The notes under the pieces are model-generated. The model ran no database searches and was not told the DNA's origin. It saw only the letters and a program-made list of their open reading frames with translations. Below are positions 1 to 5,150 of a stretch of 5,150 nucleotides of DNA, in pieces. The translations under genes were made by a program, and so were the position numbers. The DNA is from Alphaproteobacteria bacterium UBA685 (GTDB lineage: Bacteria > Pseudomonadota > Alphaproteobacteria > Puniceispirillales > Puniceispirillaceae). Position 1 is the stretch's first letter, and each line of letters begins with the position of its first letter. The stretch covers positions 1 to 5,150 of the forward strand of contig DBMZ01000148.1 in assembly GCA_002299005.1 (NCBI GenBank). The letters run 5' to 3'.

Positions 1-26
1 AGGACTTATTTTCAGGACTTTTATTC
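1..26. repeat. Two imperfect 13-bp tandem units in the ispDF leader
   Basis: Units at 1-13 and 14-26 both begin AGGACTT and end TTC, and differ at two of 13 positions; a third copy would begin AGG at 27-29, which also serves as the likely ribosome-binding core for ispDF. The left edge cuts the region, so more units may lie outside. The function is unknown; it may be chance in AT-rich leader DNA. Confidence 0.5.
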
Positions 27-29
27 AGG
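27..29 (+). promoter_or_regulatory. Weak ribosome binding site for the GTG start of ispDF
   Basis: AGG lies 8 bases upstream of the GTG at 38. It is short, but it is the only purine-rich core at a suitable distance, and the start is fixed independently by the IspD N-terminal motif. No convincing promoter elements can be recognised in the 37 bases available. Confidence 0.4.
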
Positions 30-37
30 CGATAAAC

Positions 38-1267
38 GTGACCGCAAAGACGCCCCAAATTGATGTAATCATTCTTGCCGCAGGCCTATCACGTCGGATG
101 GGCTCATTGCGCAAACAATATCAAGAGATTGACGGCGTGCCTGTCTATCAGCGCGCAATCGCTAGCTTTAGAGACCATCAGGCCATCGGGCAGATTATTC
201 TTGTTGTCCCAGAAGATGATTTTGCCGAAATCAAAGCACGTCACAGCGATGAGGCGCTCACCATCACAATTGGCGGCGCTGAACGCCATGATTCAGTTGC
301 CTGCGGCCTTGAAGCCTTAGCAGGACTAGGCGCCGGCCATGCGCCTTATATCGCGATACATGACGCGGCTAGGCCGACTGTGCCCGCCCATGTGATTGAC
401 AAGGCCCTTGCGATGCTAGGCGATGATGTGAAGGCTGTGATACCTGTATTGCCTGTCGCTGATACGATTAAGCAGATTGATGCCAGCCAATTACAATCTA
501 GGTCTCAAACCGTATCACGAACATTAGACCGCTCTTTATTGCGCCGCGTTCAGACACCGCAAATCTTCGCGGCCGCGCTGATTAGAGACTTACATGCGAA
601 GGCTGATTATCACACCCTCGCCCCGACAGATGATGCTAGTCTTGCTGAGGCGGCAGGTATTGCTGTGCATATGATTGACGGTGATGAGGCACTTGCTAAA
701 TTAACATGGCCGTCTGATTTAACCAATATGAGAGCCGCACTTATGAGACCCCCAAACACTATCCAACAATCGCGCACAGGCACAGGCTTTGATGTTCATC
801 GTTTTAAGGATAGCACCAACGATAGCACTGGCCCCATAATGATTTGCGGGCTAGCGGTTGAACATGACCGGGAACTTGAGGCGCATTCAGATGGTGATGT
901 TGGCATTCACGCGCTATGTGATGCGATATTTGGCGCATTATGTGATGGTGATATAGGGATGCACTTCCCGCCAAGTGATGCGCAATGGCGTGATGCTTCT
1001 TCAGACCAATTTTTAACCTATGCGGTTGATAAGATTGCCAAAGCAGGTGGTCATTTGGTGCATGTAGACGTCACCATCTTGTGTGAGCGTCCCAAGATTG
1101 GCCCGCACCGTGATGCGATGCGCGCCATTCTGGCTGATTTATGTGGCTTGCCGCTATCGGCTGTGTCTGTCAAAGCGACCACGACCGAACGCCTTGGCTT
1201 TACGGGGCGCGGTGATGGCATTGCCGCACAGGCGGCCGCGACAATTACCCTTCCGCCCGCTCTTTAA
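38..1267 (+). CDS. ispDF: Bifunctional IspD/IspF: MEP cytidylyltransferase and MECDP synthase
   Basis: Fusion of two non-consecutive MEP-pathway enzymes. The IspD half (residues about 8-232) transfers CMP from CTP to 2-C-methyl-D-erythritol 4-phosphate. The IspF half (about 246-409) cyclises the later CDP-ME 2-phosphate to the 2,4-cyclodiphosphate. IspD signatures seen: AAGLSRRMG (14-22) followed by RKQY, GGAERHDSV (79-87), HDAARP (108-113), RVQTPQIF (170-177), TDDAS (197-201) and K221 before TWPSDL. IspF signatures: GFDVH with metal ligands D252 and H254, AHSDGD with H283, GDIG (304-307), and TTTERLGFTGRGDG (381-394). All expected catalytic residues are present in both halves, and 409 residues is normal for alphaproteobacterial IspDF. 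The start is GTG, placed about 8 residues before the first IspD strand, with a weak AGG at 27-29; the next in-frame ATG (98) would destroy the nucleotide-binding loop. An extra DSTN/DSTG stretch follows HRF at 258-265. Cytosolic; first visible gene of a probable operon with pgpA and pncC. Confidence 0.96.
   Translation: MTAKTPQIDVIILAAGLSRRMGSLRKQYQEIDGVPVYQRAIASFRDHQAIGQIILVVPEDDFAEIKARHSDEALTITIGGAERHDSVACGLEALAGLGAGHAPYIAIHDAARPTVPAHVIDKALAMLGDDVKAVIPVLPVADTIKQIDASQLQSRSQTVSRTLDRSLLRRVQTPQIFAAALIRDLHAKADYHTLAPTDDASLAEAAGIAVHMIDGDEALAKLTWPSDLTNMRAALMRPPNTIQQSRTGTGFDVHRFKDSTNDSTGPIMICGLAVEHDRELEAHSDGDVGIHALCDAIFGALCDGDIGMHFPPSDAQWRDASSDQFLTYAVDKIAKAGGHLVHVDVTILCERPKIGPHRDAMRAILADLCGLPLSAVSVKATTTERLGFTGRGDGIAAQAAATITLPPAL
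809..832 (+). repeat. 12-bp in-frame tandem microduplication in the IspF half
   Basis: The octamer GATAGCAC occurs at 809-816 and again at 821-828, a period of 12 bases. It encodes D-S-T-N then D-S-T-G (residues 258-265), directly after the metal-binding GFDVHRF motif. Compared with the E. coli IspF sequence as I remember it, which has roughly four residues between HAF and PI, this loop is about four residues longer, equal to one repeat unit. The reading frame is kept. Confidence 0.7.
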
Positions 1268-1288
1268 ACAACTATCAAGCAGGTCATT

Positions 1289-1750
1289 ATGATTAAAATC
1301 GCACAATTCATTGCCACTCTTGGCCCCATTGGCACAAGCTTGCCTGCCCCCGGCACATTTGGGTCTGCCACAGCGCTTATCGCGGGTTATTTCATCTTGT
1401 CAGCCGGCTGGTTATGGCTGGCAGGCGCGACTTTGGCGGCATTGTTTATCGGCATTTGGGCGTCTTCTGTCTATGAGGTGCATTCAGGCAAAAAAGACGC
1501 ATCAGAGGTGATCATTGATGAGGTGGCAGGCCAATGGTCTGTCCTTCTTGTCGCGCCTTTGAGCCTGCCGGGCTTCTTGGCCGCCTTTTTGCTCTTCCGC
1601 TTCTTTGATATCACCAAGCCCTTTCCTGTCAACAAAGCAGAAGCGCTAGAAGGTGGTCTTGGCGTCATGGCAGATGATATGGTGGCAGGCTTTTTGGCAG
1701 GCGTCGGCCTTATCGCGCTTATGGCAAGCGGTGTGATTGCCCCCCAATAG
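1289..1750 (+). CDS. pgpA: Phosphatidylglycerophosphatase A
   Basis: Inner-membrane phosphatase that removes the phosphate of phosphatidylglycerophosphate to give phosphatidylglycerol, the last step of PG synthesis and the precursor of cardiolipin. Family motifs are complete: LPAPGTFGS (18-26), the acidic metal-binding stretch KKDASEVIIDEVAGQ (68-82), FRFFDITKPFPV (103-114) and GGLGVMADDMVAG (122-134). Hydrophobic segments at about 27-62, 84-105 and 132-150 fit the usual membrane topology of the family, with the conserved acidic loops between them. The length, 153 residues, is typical. The ATG at 1289 has a good Shine-Dalgarno (AGCAGG, ending 5 bases before the start). It lies 21 bases after ispDF and 18 bases before pncC, all on the same strand, so co-transcription is likely. 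The link to its neighbours is genomic rather than biochemical. Confidence 0.95.
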   Translation: MIKIAQFIATLGPIGTSLPAPGTFGSATALIAGYFILSAGWLWLAGATLAALFIGIWASSVYEVHSGKKDASEVIIDEVAGQWSVLLVAPLSLPGFLAAFLLFRFFDITKPFPVNKAEALEGGLGVMADDMVAGFLAGVGLIALMASGVIAPQ

Positions 1751-1768
1751 AGAAACGGACAGATAATT

Positions 1769-2245
1769 ATGAGCAACCTTGCAACACAGCTTATTGAAAA
1801 ATTATCGGCCAAAGGATGGCAGATAAGAGCGGCTGAATCTTGCACGGCTGGCTTAATCATGGCAGAGCTGACCAGCATTTCAGGCGCATCTGCTGTGGTT
1901 GATAGAGGATTTGTGACCTATAGCAATGAAGCCAAGCGGGACATGCTAGGCGTGCAAGAAGAGACTTTGAAGATTTATGGCGCTGTCTCAGCTGAAACCG
2001 CCTTTGAAATGGTCAAAGGGTGCGCCGCACATAGCGCCACCCCCTCTGCGGCTTTATCTGTGACAGGGGTTGCGGGGCCAAATGGTGGCACAAAAGATAA
2101 ACCCGTTGGCACCGTCTGGATTGGCACATTGGTGCCGCATAAAGACCCTTTGGTGAAGCATTACCTGTTTTCGGGCAACAGAGATGATGTGCGCGCACAA
2201 ACGGTTCAGGCCGCGCTTACCCAGCTGATTGGCTTACTTGACTAG
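1769..2245 (+). CDS. pncC: Nicotinamide-nucleotide amidohydrolase (CinA C-terminal domain protein)
   Basis: Stand-alone CinA C-terminal domain, the PncC family, which deamidates nicotinamide mononucleotide to nicotinate mononucleotide in the pyridine-nucleotide (NAD) salvage cycle in the cytosol. Motifs seen: AAESCTAGL (21-29) with the conserved candidate catalytic Ser24, the strand GFVTYSNEAK (47-56) with conserved Tyr51 and Lys56, GAVSAETA (71-78), SVTGVAGPNGGTKDKPVGTVWIG (97-119) and GNRDDVRAQTV (136-146). At 158 residues it is full length for the single-domain form; it lacks the N-terminal MoaB/MogA-like (COG1058) domain of two-domain CinA. This is not a truncation, because pgpA ends only 18 bases upstream. 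The ATG at 1769 has a moderate GGAC Shine-Dalgarno at about 1757-1760. The TAG stop overlaps the convergent coq10 stop. Often annotated as competence/damage-inducible CinA; the amidase role is inferred from the family. Confidence 0.93.
   Translation: MSNLATQLIEKLSAKGWQIRAAESCTAGLIMAELTSISGASAVVDRGFVTYSNEAKRDMLGVQEETLKIYGAVSAETAFEMVKGCAAHSATPSAALSVTGVAGPNGGTKDKPVGTVWIGTLVPHKDPLVKHYLFSGNRDDVRAQTVQAALTQLIGLLD
2242..2245. other. Shared CTAG: overlapping convergent stop codons of pncC and coq10
   Basis: The plus-strand TAG at 2243-2245 ends pncC, and the minus-strand TAG (complement of 2242-2244) ends coq10. Because CTAG is its own reverse complement, both stops use the same four base pairs. There is no intergenic DNA between the two transcription units, and any terminator must lie inside a coding region. 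Confidence 0.95.
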
Positions 2246-2700
2246 CCTAAACCTGCCTCAATCAACTTCTGGCCATAAAGCGCATTTGCCCGCGCTTCAA
2301 ACGCCCCGACCATGCGCTTAACCGCTTCTGTAAACAGGCTCTCAATAACGGTTTGCAAGATGCGTGAGTTAAATTCGAAATCAACATAGAAATCAATCTC
2401 GCACCCCTGCTCATGCGGCAGAAACCGCCATGTATTGCTGAGATATTTAAACGGGCCTTCAGCGTATTTGACGTGAATTTCCATCGCCTCTTCATCTAAT
2501 TGAACGTGCGAGGTAAAACGCTCTTTGAACATCTGAAAGCCAATAATCAAATCAGCCACAAGCTTATCATCATCGCGGCTTCTTATCCTTGACGCCAAGC
2601 ACCACGGCAAAAATTCAGGGTATTTTGCTACATCTGCCACAAGCGCATAAAGCTGTTCTGGCTGGTGGCTTAGCACGCGCCTTTCAGCATGTTGTGTCAT
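2242..2700 (-). CDS. coq10: Coq10/RatA-type START-domain ubiquinone-binding protein
   Basis: Small SRPBCC (START-like) protein of the Coq10/RatA family, 152 residues. Mitochondrial Coq10 binds ubiquinone and supports its biosynthesis and respiratory function; bacterial relatives are assumed to chaperone quinone. Family features seen: the N-terminal [20 protein letters not shown] helix region, YPEFLPWC (27-34), FKERFTS (58-64), [13 protein letters not shown] (81-93), [16 protein letters not shown] (100-115) and a long C-terminal helix about 117-147 containing AFEARA. No signal peptide or membrane segment is apparent. The ATG lies inside the lipA stop region (ATGA overlap) with AGG six bases upstream, so translation is probably coupled to lipA. 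The 3' end meets pncC head-on. The E. coli relative RatA was described as a ribosome-anti-association toxin, but there is no ratB partner here and the location after lipA favours the respiratory role. Confidence 0.9.
   Translation of the reverse strand: MTQHAERRVLSHQPEQLYALVADVAKYPEFLPWCLASRIRSRDDDKLVADLIIGFQMFKERFTSHVQLDEEAMEIHVKYAEGPFKYLSNTWRFLPHEQGCEIDFYVDFEFNSRILQTVIESLFTEAVKRMVGAFEARANALYGQKLIEAGLG
2697..2700 (-). other. ATGA start/stop overlap between lipA and coq10
   Basis: Read on the minus strand, the coq10 ATG (2700-2698) overlaps the lipA TGA (2699-2697). This arrangement is typical of translational coupling, and an AGG lies six bases before the ATG, inside the lipA coding sequence. 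It supports lipA and coq10 being on one messenger. Confidence 0.92.
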
Positions 2701-3653
2701 GAACGGCCTGCCAATTTTGCCTCACGCGCCGCGCGCAAGGCGGCAAAATCTGCGTCTGCGTGATAAGATGAACGTGTAAGCGGTGTCGATGACATCATCA
2801 AAAAGCCCTTCGATTGCCCTTGTGTGGCATAGGCTTCAAACTGTTCTGGTGTCACAAACCTGTCAACAACCGCGTGTTTTGGCGTTGGCTGTAGATACTG
2901 GCCGATGGTCATGAAATCCACATCTGCGGCGCGTAAATCATCCATTAATTGCCCCACCTCGCCATCTTCCTCACCAAGCCCGACCATAATGCCTGATTTG
3001 GTGAAAATAGACGGATCGAGGCGCTTTACATCTGCCAGAATTTGCAATGAATGAAAATAACGCGCACCGGGGCGAATTGACGGATATAGGCGCGGTACAG
3101 TCTCAAGATTATGGTTAAACACATCAGGACGCGCGGCCACAACAACCTCTAAGGCACCGTCTTTACGCAAAAAATCTGGCGTTAGAATCTCAATCGTTGT
3201 GAGCGGTGATGCCGCTCTAATCGCGGTGATAGTTTGGGCGAAATGCTCTGCCCCGCCATCATCTAGATCGTCTCTGTCAACAGAGGTAATCACCACATGG
3301 CTCAAATTCAAAGTTGCCACCGCTTGCGCGACATTCTCTGGCTCATGCGGGTCAAGCAAATCAGGGCGGCCTGTGGCGACATTACAAAAGGCACAGGCTC
3401 TTGTGCAGACAGAGCCCAAAATCATCATCGTGGCATGCTTATTCGCCCAGCATTCGCCAATATTCGGGCAAGCGGCCTCTTCACAAACGGTGACCAGATT
3501 GAGATCACGCATCAATTCACGCGTCTCATTAAAGGCATCTGATGTTGGCGCTTTCACGCGCAACCAATCAGGGCGTTGTGGTTGAGGTCTGTCAGGGTTA
3601 CGCCTCTTTTCAGGATGACGTTCTGCCCCTAATTTGACATTTGGAGATGGCAT
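2697..3653 (-). CDS. lipA: Lipoyl synthase (radical SAM)
   Basis: Radical SAM enzyme that inserts two sulfurs into protein-bound octanoyl groups, making the lipoyl cofactor of the 2-oxoacid dehydrogenase E2 subunits and glycine cleavage H protein. Both iron-sulfur clusters are accounted for: the auxiliary, sulfur-donating cluster motif [12 protein letters not shown] (C57, C62, C68) and the radical SAM motif CTRACAFC (C83, C87, C90). The C-terminal RSSYHA (294-299) holds the conserved serine ligand of the auxiliary cluster. Also seen: KHATMMILG (72-80), NVATGRP (91-97), [19 protein letters not shown] (120-138), HNLETV (181-186), [11 protein letters not shown] (218-228) and QYLQPT (252-257). 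At 318 residues it is full length, and the N-terminal RHPEK...[11 protein letters not shown] is the form usual in alphaproteobacteria. The ATG at 3653 has a strong AAGGGG Shine-Dalgarno. It lies 44 bases after lpd and overlaps coq10 by 4 bases. Cytosolic and expected to be oxygen sensitive. Confidence 0.98.
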   Translation of the reverse strand: MPSPNVKLGAERHPEKRRNPDRPQPQRPDWLRVKAPTSDAFNETRELMRDLNLVTVCEEAACPNIGECWANKHATMMILGSVCTRACAFCNVATGRPDLLDPHEPENVAQAVATLNLSHVVITSVDRDDLDDGGAEHFAQTITAIRAASPLTTIEILTPDFLRKDGALEVVVAARPDVFNHNLETVPRLYPSIRPGARYFHSLQILADVKRLDPSIFTKSGIMVGLGEEDGEVGQLMDDLRAADVDFMTIGQYLQPTPKHAVVDRFVTPEQFEAYATQGQSKGFLMMSSTPLTRSSYHADADFAALRAAREAKLAGRS

Positions 3654-3697
3654 ATCTGCCCCTTTTAATCAAAAACCGCTTTTATGCGTCGCGCACC
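3654..3697 (-). other. lpd-lipA intergenic spacer
   Basis: These 44 bases separate the lpd TAA stop from the lipA ATG. I see no stable hairpin followed by a T run on the minus strand and no recognisable promoter, so readthrough from lpd into lipA is the simplest reading. The lipA-proximal part carries the ribosome binding site described separately. Confidence 0.6.
3659..3664 (-). promoter_or_regulatory. Strong ribosome binding site of lipA
   Basis: AAGGGG on the minus strand ends five bases before the lipA ATG at 3653. It is the clearest Shine-Dalgarno in the window and fixes the lipA start; it contrasts with the poor signal in front of lpd. Confidence 0.75.
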
Positions 3698-5110
3698 TTA
3701 GAAATGGATCGCTCTATCATAGGCGTCAAGTACAGATTCATGCATTGCTTCAGATAATGTTGGATGCGGGAAGATTGTCTGCATCAACTCAACTTCTGTT
3801 GTCTCAAGCGTTCTGGCAATCGCATAGCCTTGGATCATCTCTGTGACCTCAGGGCCTATCATATGCGCGCCAAGCAATTCGCCTGTTTTCGCATCAAAAA
3901 TCGTCTTAATCATGCCCTCATCATCGCCAAGCGCGATGGCCTTACCATTGGCAAGGAACGGGAAGCGACCAACCTTGATCTCTTTGCCTGATTTTTTAGC
4001 CGCATCTTCGGTTAGGCCAACAGAGGCAATTTGCGGGCGACAATAGGTACAGCCCGGCACAGTATTATCACCAATAGCATGAACATCTTTGGCACCGGCA
4101 ATCTTTTCAACACAGATAATGCCCTCATGGCTTGCTTTGTGCGCAAGCCAAGGCGCGCCTGTCACATCACCGATTGCATAGACACCAGCCTCACCTGTCG
4201 CGCCATAGCCATCTGTTACGATATGACCGCGGTCGATTTTAACCTTTGTGCCTTCAAGACCCAAATTCTCAGAATTACCGACAATACCAATCGCCATGAT
4301 AACGCGCTCAGCCTTGAGTGTCTGAACCTTGCCTTTAACATCAATCGTGGCTGTGACAATATCTTTGGTTTTTTCAAGCTTTTGCAATTTGGCAGAGGTC
4401 AAAATGCTCATACCGCGCTTTTCAAACGCTTTATGCGCCATCGCTGAGATTTCTGAATCTTCGGCGTTCAAAATACGGTCCATAGCTTCCACCACAGTGA
4501 CCTCAACGCCCATATCACGATAGAAGCTGGCAAATTCGATGCCAATCGCACCAGACCCCACAACAATCAGCGATTTTGGCATAGTCTGTGGCACCATCGC
4601 GTCACGATAGGTCACGATTTGATTGCCATCTGCTTCCATATTGGGGATTTGACGCGCTCTTGCGCCTGTTGCGATGATGACATGCTTGGCAGTGATATCT
4701 TGGGCTTTGTCGCCTGATATGCTGACAAGTCGCTTGCCATTGGCTGTGCCTTTTAACTTGGCAACACCCTCGATAACTTCGACCTTATTCTTCTTCAAAA
4801 GATGCGCGACGCCGCCTGATAGACGGTTTGCAACACCGCGCGAGCGTTCAACAACCTTGGCAAGATTGACTTTGACTTCACCTGTGACCTCAATGCCATA
4901 ATCGGATAGATGCTCAAGATTATGACGCAATTCTGCCGCTCGAAGAAGCGCTTTTGTTGGGATACAGCCCCAATTCAAACAGATGCCGCCGAGATGTTCT
5001 TTTTCAATCACGGCCGCCTTCATGCCAAGCTGTGAGGCACGAATTGCTGCCACATAGCCGCCAGGGCCACCGCCAATTACCACTACATCAAAGTCTTTTG
5101 CATTTGCCAT
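3698..5110 (-). CDS. lpdA: Dihydrolipoamide dehydrogenase (E3)
   Basis: FAD-dependent disulfide oxidoreductase that reoxidises dihydrolipoamide on E2 and reduces NAD+, the E3 subunit of pyruvate and other 2-oxoacid dehydrogenase complexes. Numbered from the ATG at 5110 (470 residues): FAD-binding GGGPGG (13-18), redox-active disulfide GGICLNWGCIPTK (41-53; C44 and C49), ATGA (147-150), NAD-binding VGSGAIGIEFASF (184-196), second FAD motif YAIGDV (311-316) and the C-terminal base dyad FPHPTLSE (447-454; H449 and E454). All catalytic residues are intact. The frame stays open to a TTG at 5137 (479 residues), and an ATG at 5122 would give 474; I chose 5110 because its 6-residue lead before the first strand and total length best fit the family, but no start has a clear Shine-Dalgarno. 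The adjacent lipA suggests the pyruvate dehydrogenase E3 rather than the 2-oxoglutarate one, an inference only. The E1/E2 genes would lie beyond the right edge. Confidence 0.96.
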   Translation of the reverse strand: MANAKDFDVVVIGGGPGGYVAAIRASQLGMKAAVIEKEHLGGICLNWGCIPTKALLRAAELRHNLEHLSDYGIEVTGEVKVNLAKVVERSRGVANRLSGGVAHLLKKNKVEVIEGVAKLKGTANGKRLVSISGDKAQDITAKHVIIATGARARQIPNMEADGNQIVTYRDAMVPQTMPKSLIVVGSGAIGIEFASFYRDMGVEVTVVEAMDRILNAEDSEISAMAHKAFEKRGMSILTSAKLQKLEKTKDIVTATIDVKGKVQTLKAERVIMAIGIVGNSENLGLEGTKVKIDRGHIVTDGYGATGEAGVYAIGDVTGAPWLAHKASHEGIICVEKIAGAKDVHAIGDNTVPGCTYCRPQIASVGLTEDAAKKSGKEIKVGRFPFLANGKAIALGDDEGMIKTIFDAKTGELLGAHMIGPEVTEMIQGYAIARTLETTEVELMQTIFPHPTLSEAMHESVLDAYDRAIHF

Positions 5111-5126
5111 TTTATTCGCCATTCTT

Positions 5127-5142
5127 CTTGTTATCAAACAAG
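5127..5142. promoter_or_regulatory. Perfect 6-bp dyad upstream of lpd (possible operator or leader hairpin)
   Basis: CTTGTT, a four-base spacer and AACAAG form a perfect inverted repeat. It ends four bases upstream of the ATG at 5122 and 16 bases upstream of the preferred ATG at 5110. The arms are AT-rich, so an RNA hairpin would be weak; a protein-binding site is equally possible. The site covers the alternative TTG start at 5137, which argues mildly against that start being used. Function is inferred from position only. Confidence 0.4.
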
Positions 5143-5150
5143 CATTAACA

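Noticed and set aside
1471..1878. 135-codon open frame on the minus strand across the end of pgpA and start of pncC
   Set aside because: It lies antisense to two genes with complete family motifs, has no recognisable domain, and its composition is what one expects from reading well-conserved coding DNA backwards.
1769..2245. pncC as a truncated two-domain CinA
   Set aside because: The gene has its own ATG and ribosome site, pgpA ends 18 bases upstream, and single-domain forms of this length are common; no remnant of the N-terminal domain is present.
2200..2300. Bidirectional terminator between the convergent genes
   Set aside because: The stops overlap and I see no GC-rich hairpin with flanking T and A runs near the junction.
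2242..2700. coq10 as a RatA toxin of a toxin-antitoxin pair
   Set aside because: No ratB-like gene follows it; the next gene is the convergent pncC, and the position after lipA fits the Coq10-type role better.
3199..3585. 128-codon open frame on the plus strand inside lipA
   Set aside because: It is antisense to the iron-sulfur motif region of lipA, and its Cys/Ser-rich product is a low-complexity reading of the opposite strand with no known fold.
4031..4447. 138-codon open frame on the plus strand inside lpd
   Set aside because: It lies wholly within the conserved NAD-binding and interface region of lpd on the other strand; no motif or clear Shine-Dalgarno supports it.
1..5150. CRISPR array, tRNA, rRNA, insertion sequence or novel defence system
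   Set aside because: All six main reading frames are full-length housekeeping genes with intact motifs, the gaps are 44 bases or less, and there are no regularly spaced repeats, tRNA-like folds or transposase genes.

Overview
This window looks like ordinary chromosomal housekeeping DNA from an alphaproteobacterium. The evidence is a fused ispDF gene, an alphaproteobacterial-type lipoyl synthase (RHPEK... KAPTS... [12 protein letters not shown]), and the block lpd-lipA-coq10 facing a pncC (cinA C-terminal type) gene. Base composition is close to even, and codon use looks alike in all genes. That would fit a marine lineage such as SAR116, but this placement is a guess.

Left half, plus strand: ispDF (bifunctional MEP-pathway enzyme, GTG start) is followed after 21 bases by pgpA (phosphatidylglycerophosphatase A), then after 18 bases by pncC (nicotinamide-nucleotide amidase). 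The short gaps and lack of terminators suggest one transcription unit. The three products serve isoprenoid precursors, phosphatidylglycerol synthesis and NAD salvage, so the grouping is of core metabolism rather than one pathway.

Right half, minus strand (read from right to left): lpd (dihydrolipoamide dehydrogenase, E3), a 44-base gap, lipA (lipoyl synthase), then coq10 (START-like ubiquinone-binding protein), which overlaps lipA by an ATGA. LipA makes the lipoyl cofactor on E2 subunits that Lpd reoxidises. The electrons end up as NADH and enter the quinone pool, where Coq10 acts. The E1/E2 genes probably lie just beyond the right edge, but this cannot be seen.

The two units converge and share the palindromic tetranucleotide CTAG, so both TAG stop codons overlap and no intergenic terminator exists. 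There are no RNA genes, mobile elements or CRISPR arrays, and no non-coding stretch exceeds 44 bases. I found no previously undescribed system. The points worth a second look are small: a 12-bp in-frame microduplication in the IspF half, a perfect dyad just upstream of lpd, near-repeats in the ispDF leader and at the lpd start, the shared stop palindrome, and an apparent shortage of GANTC sites.
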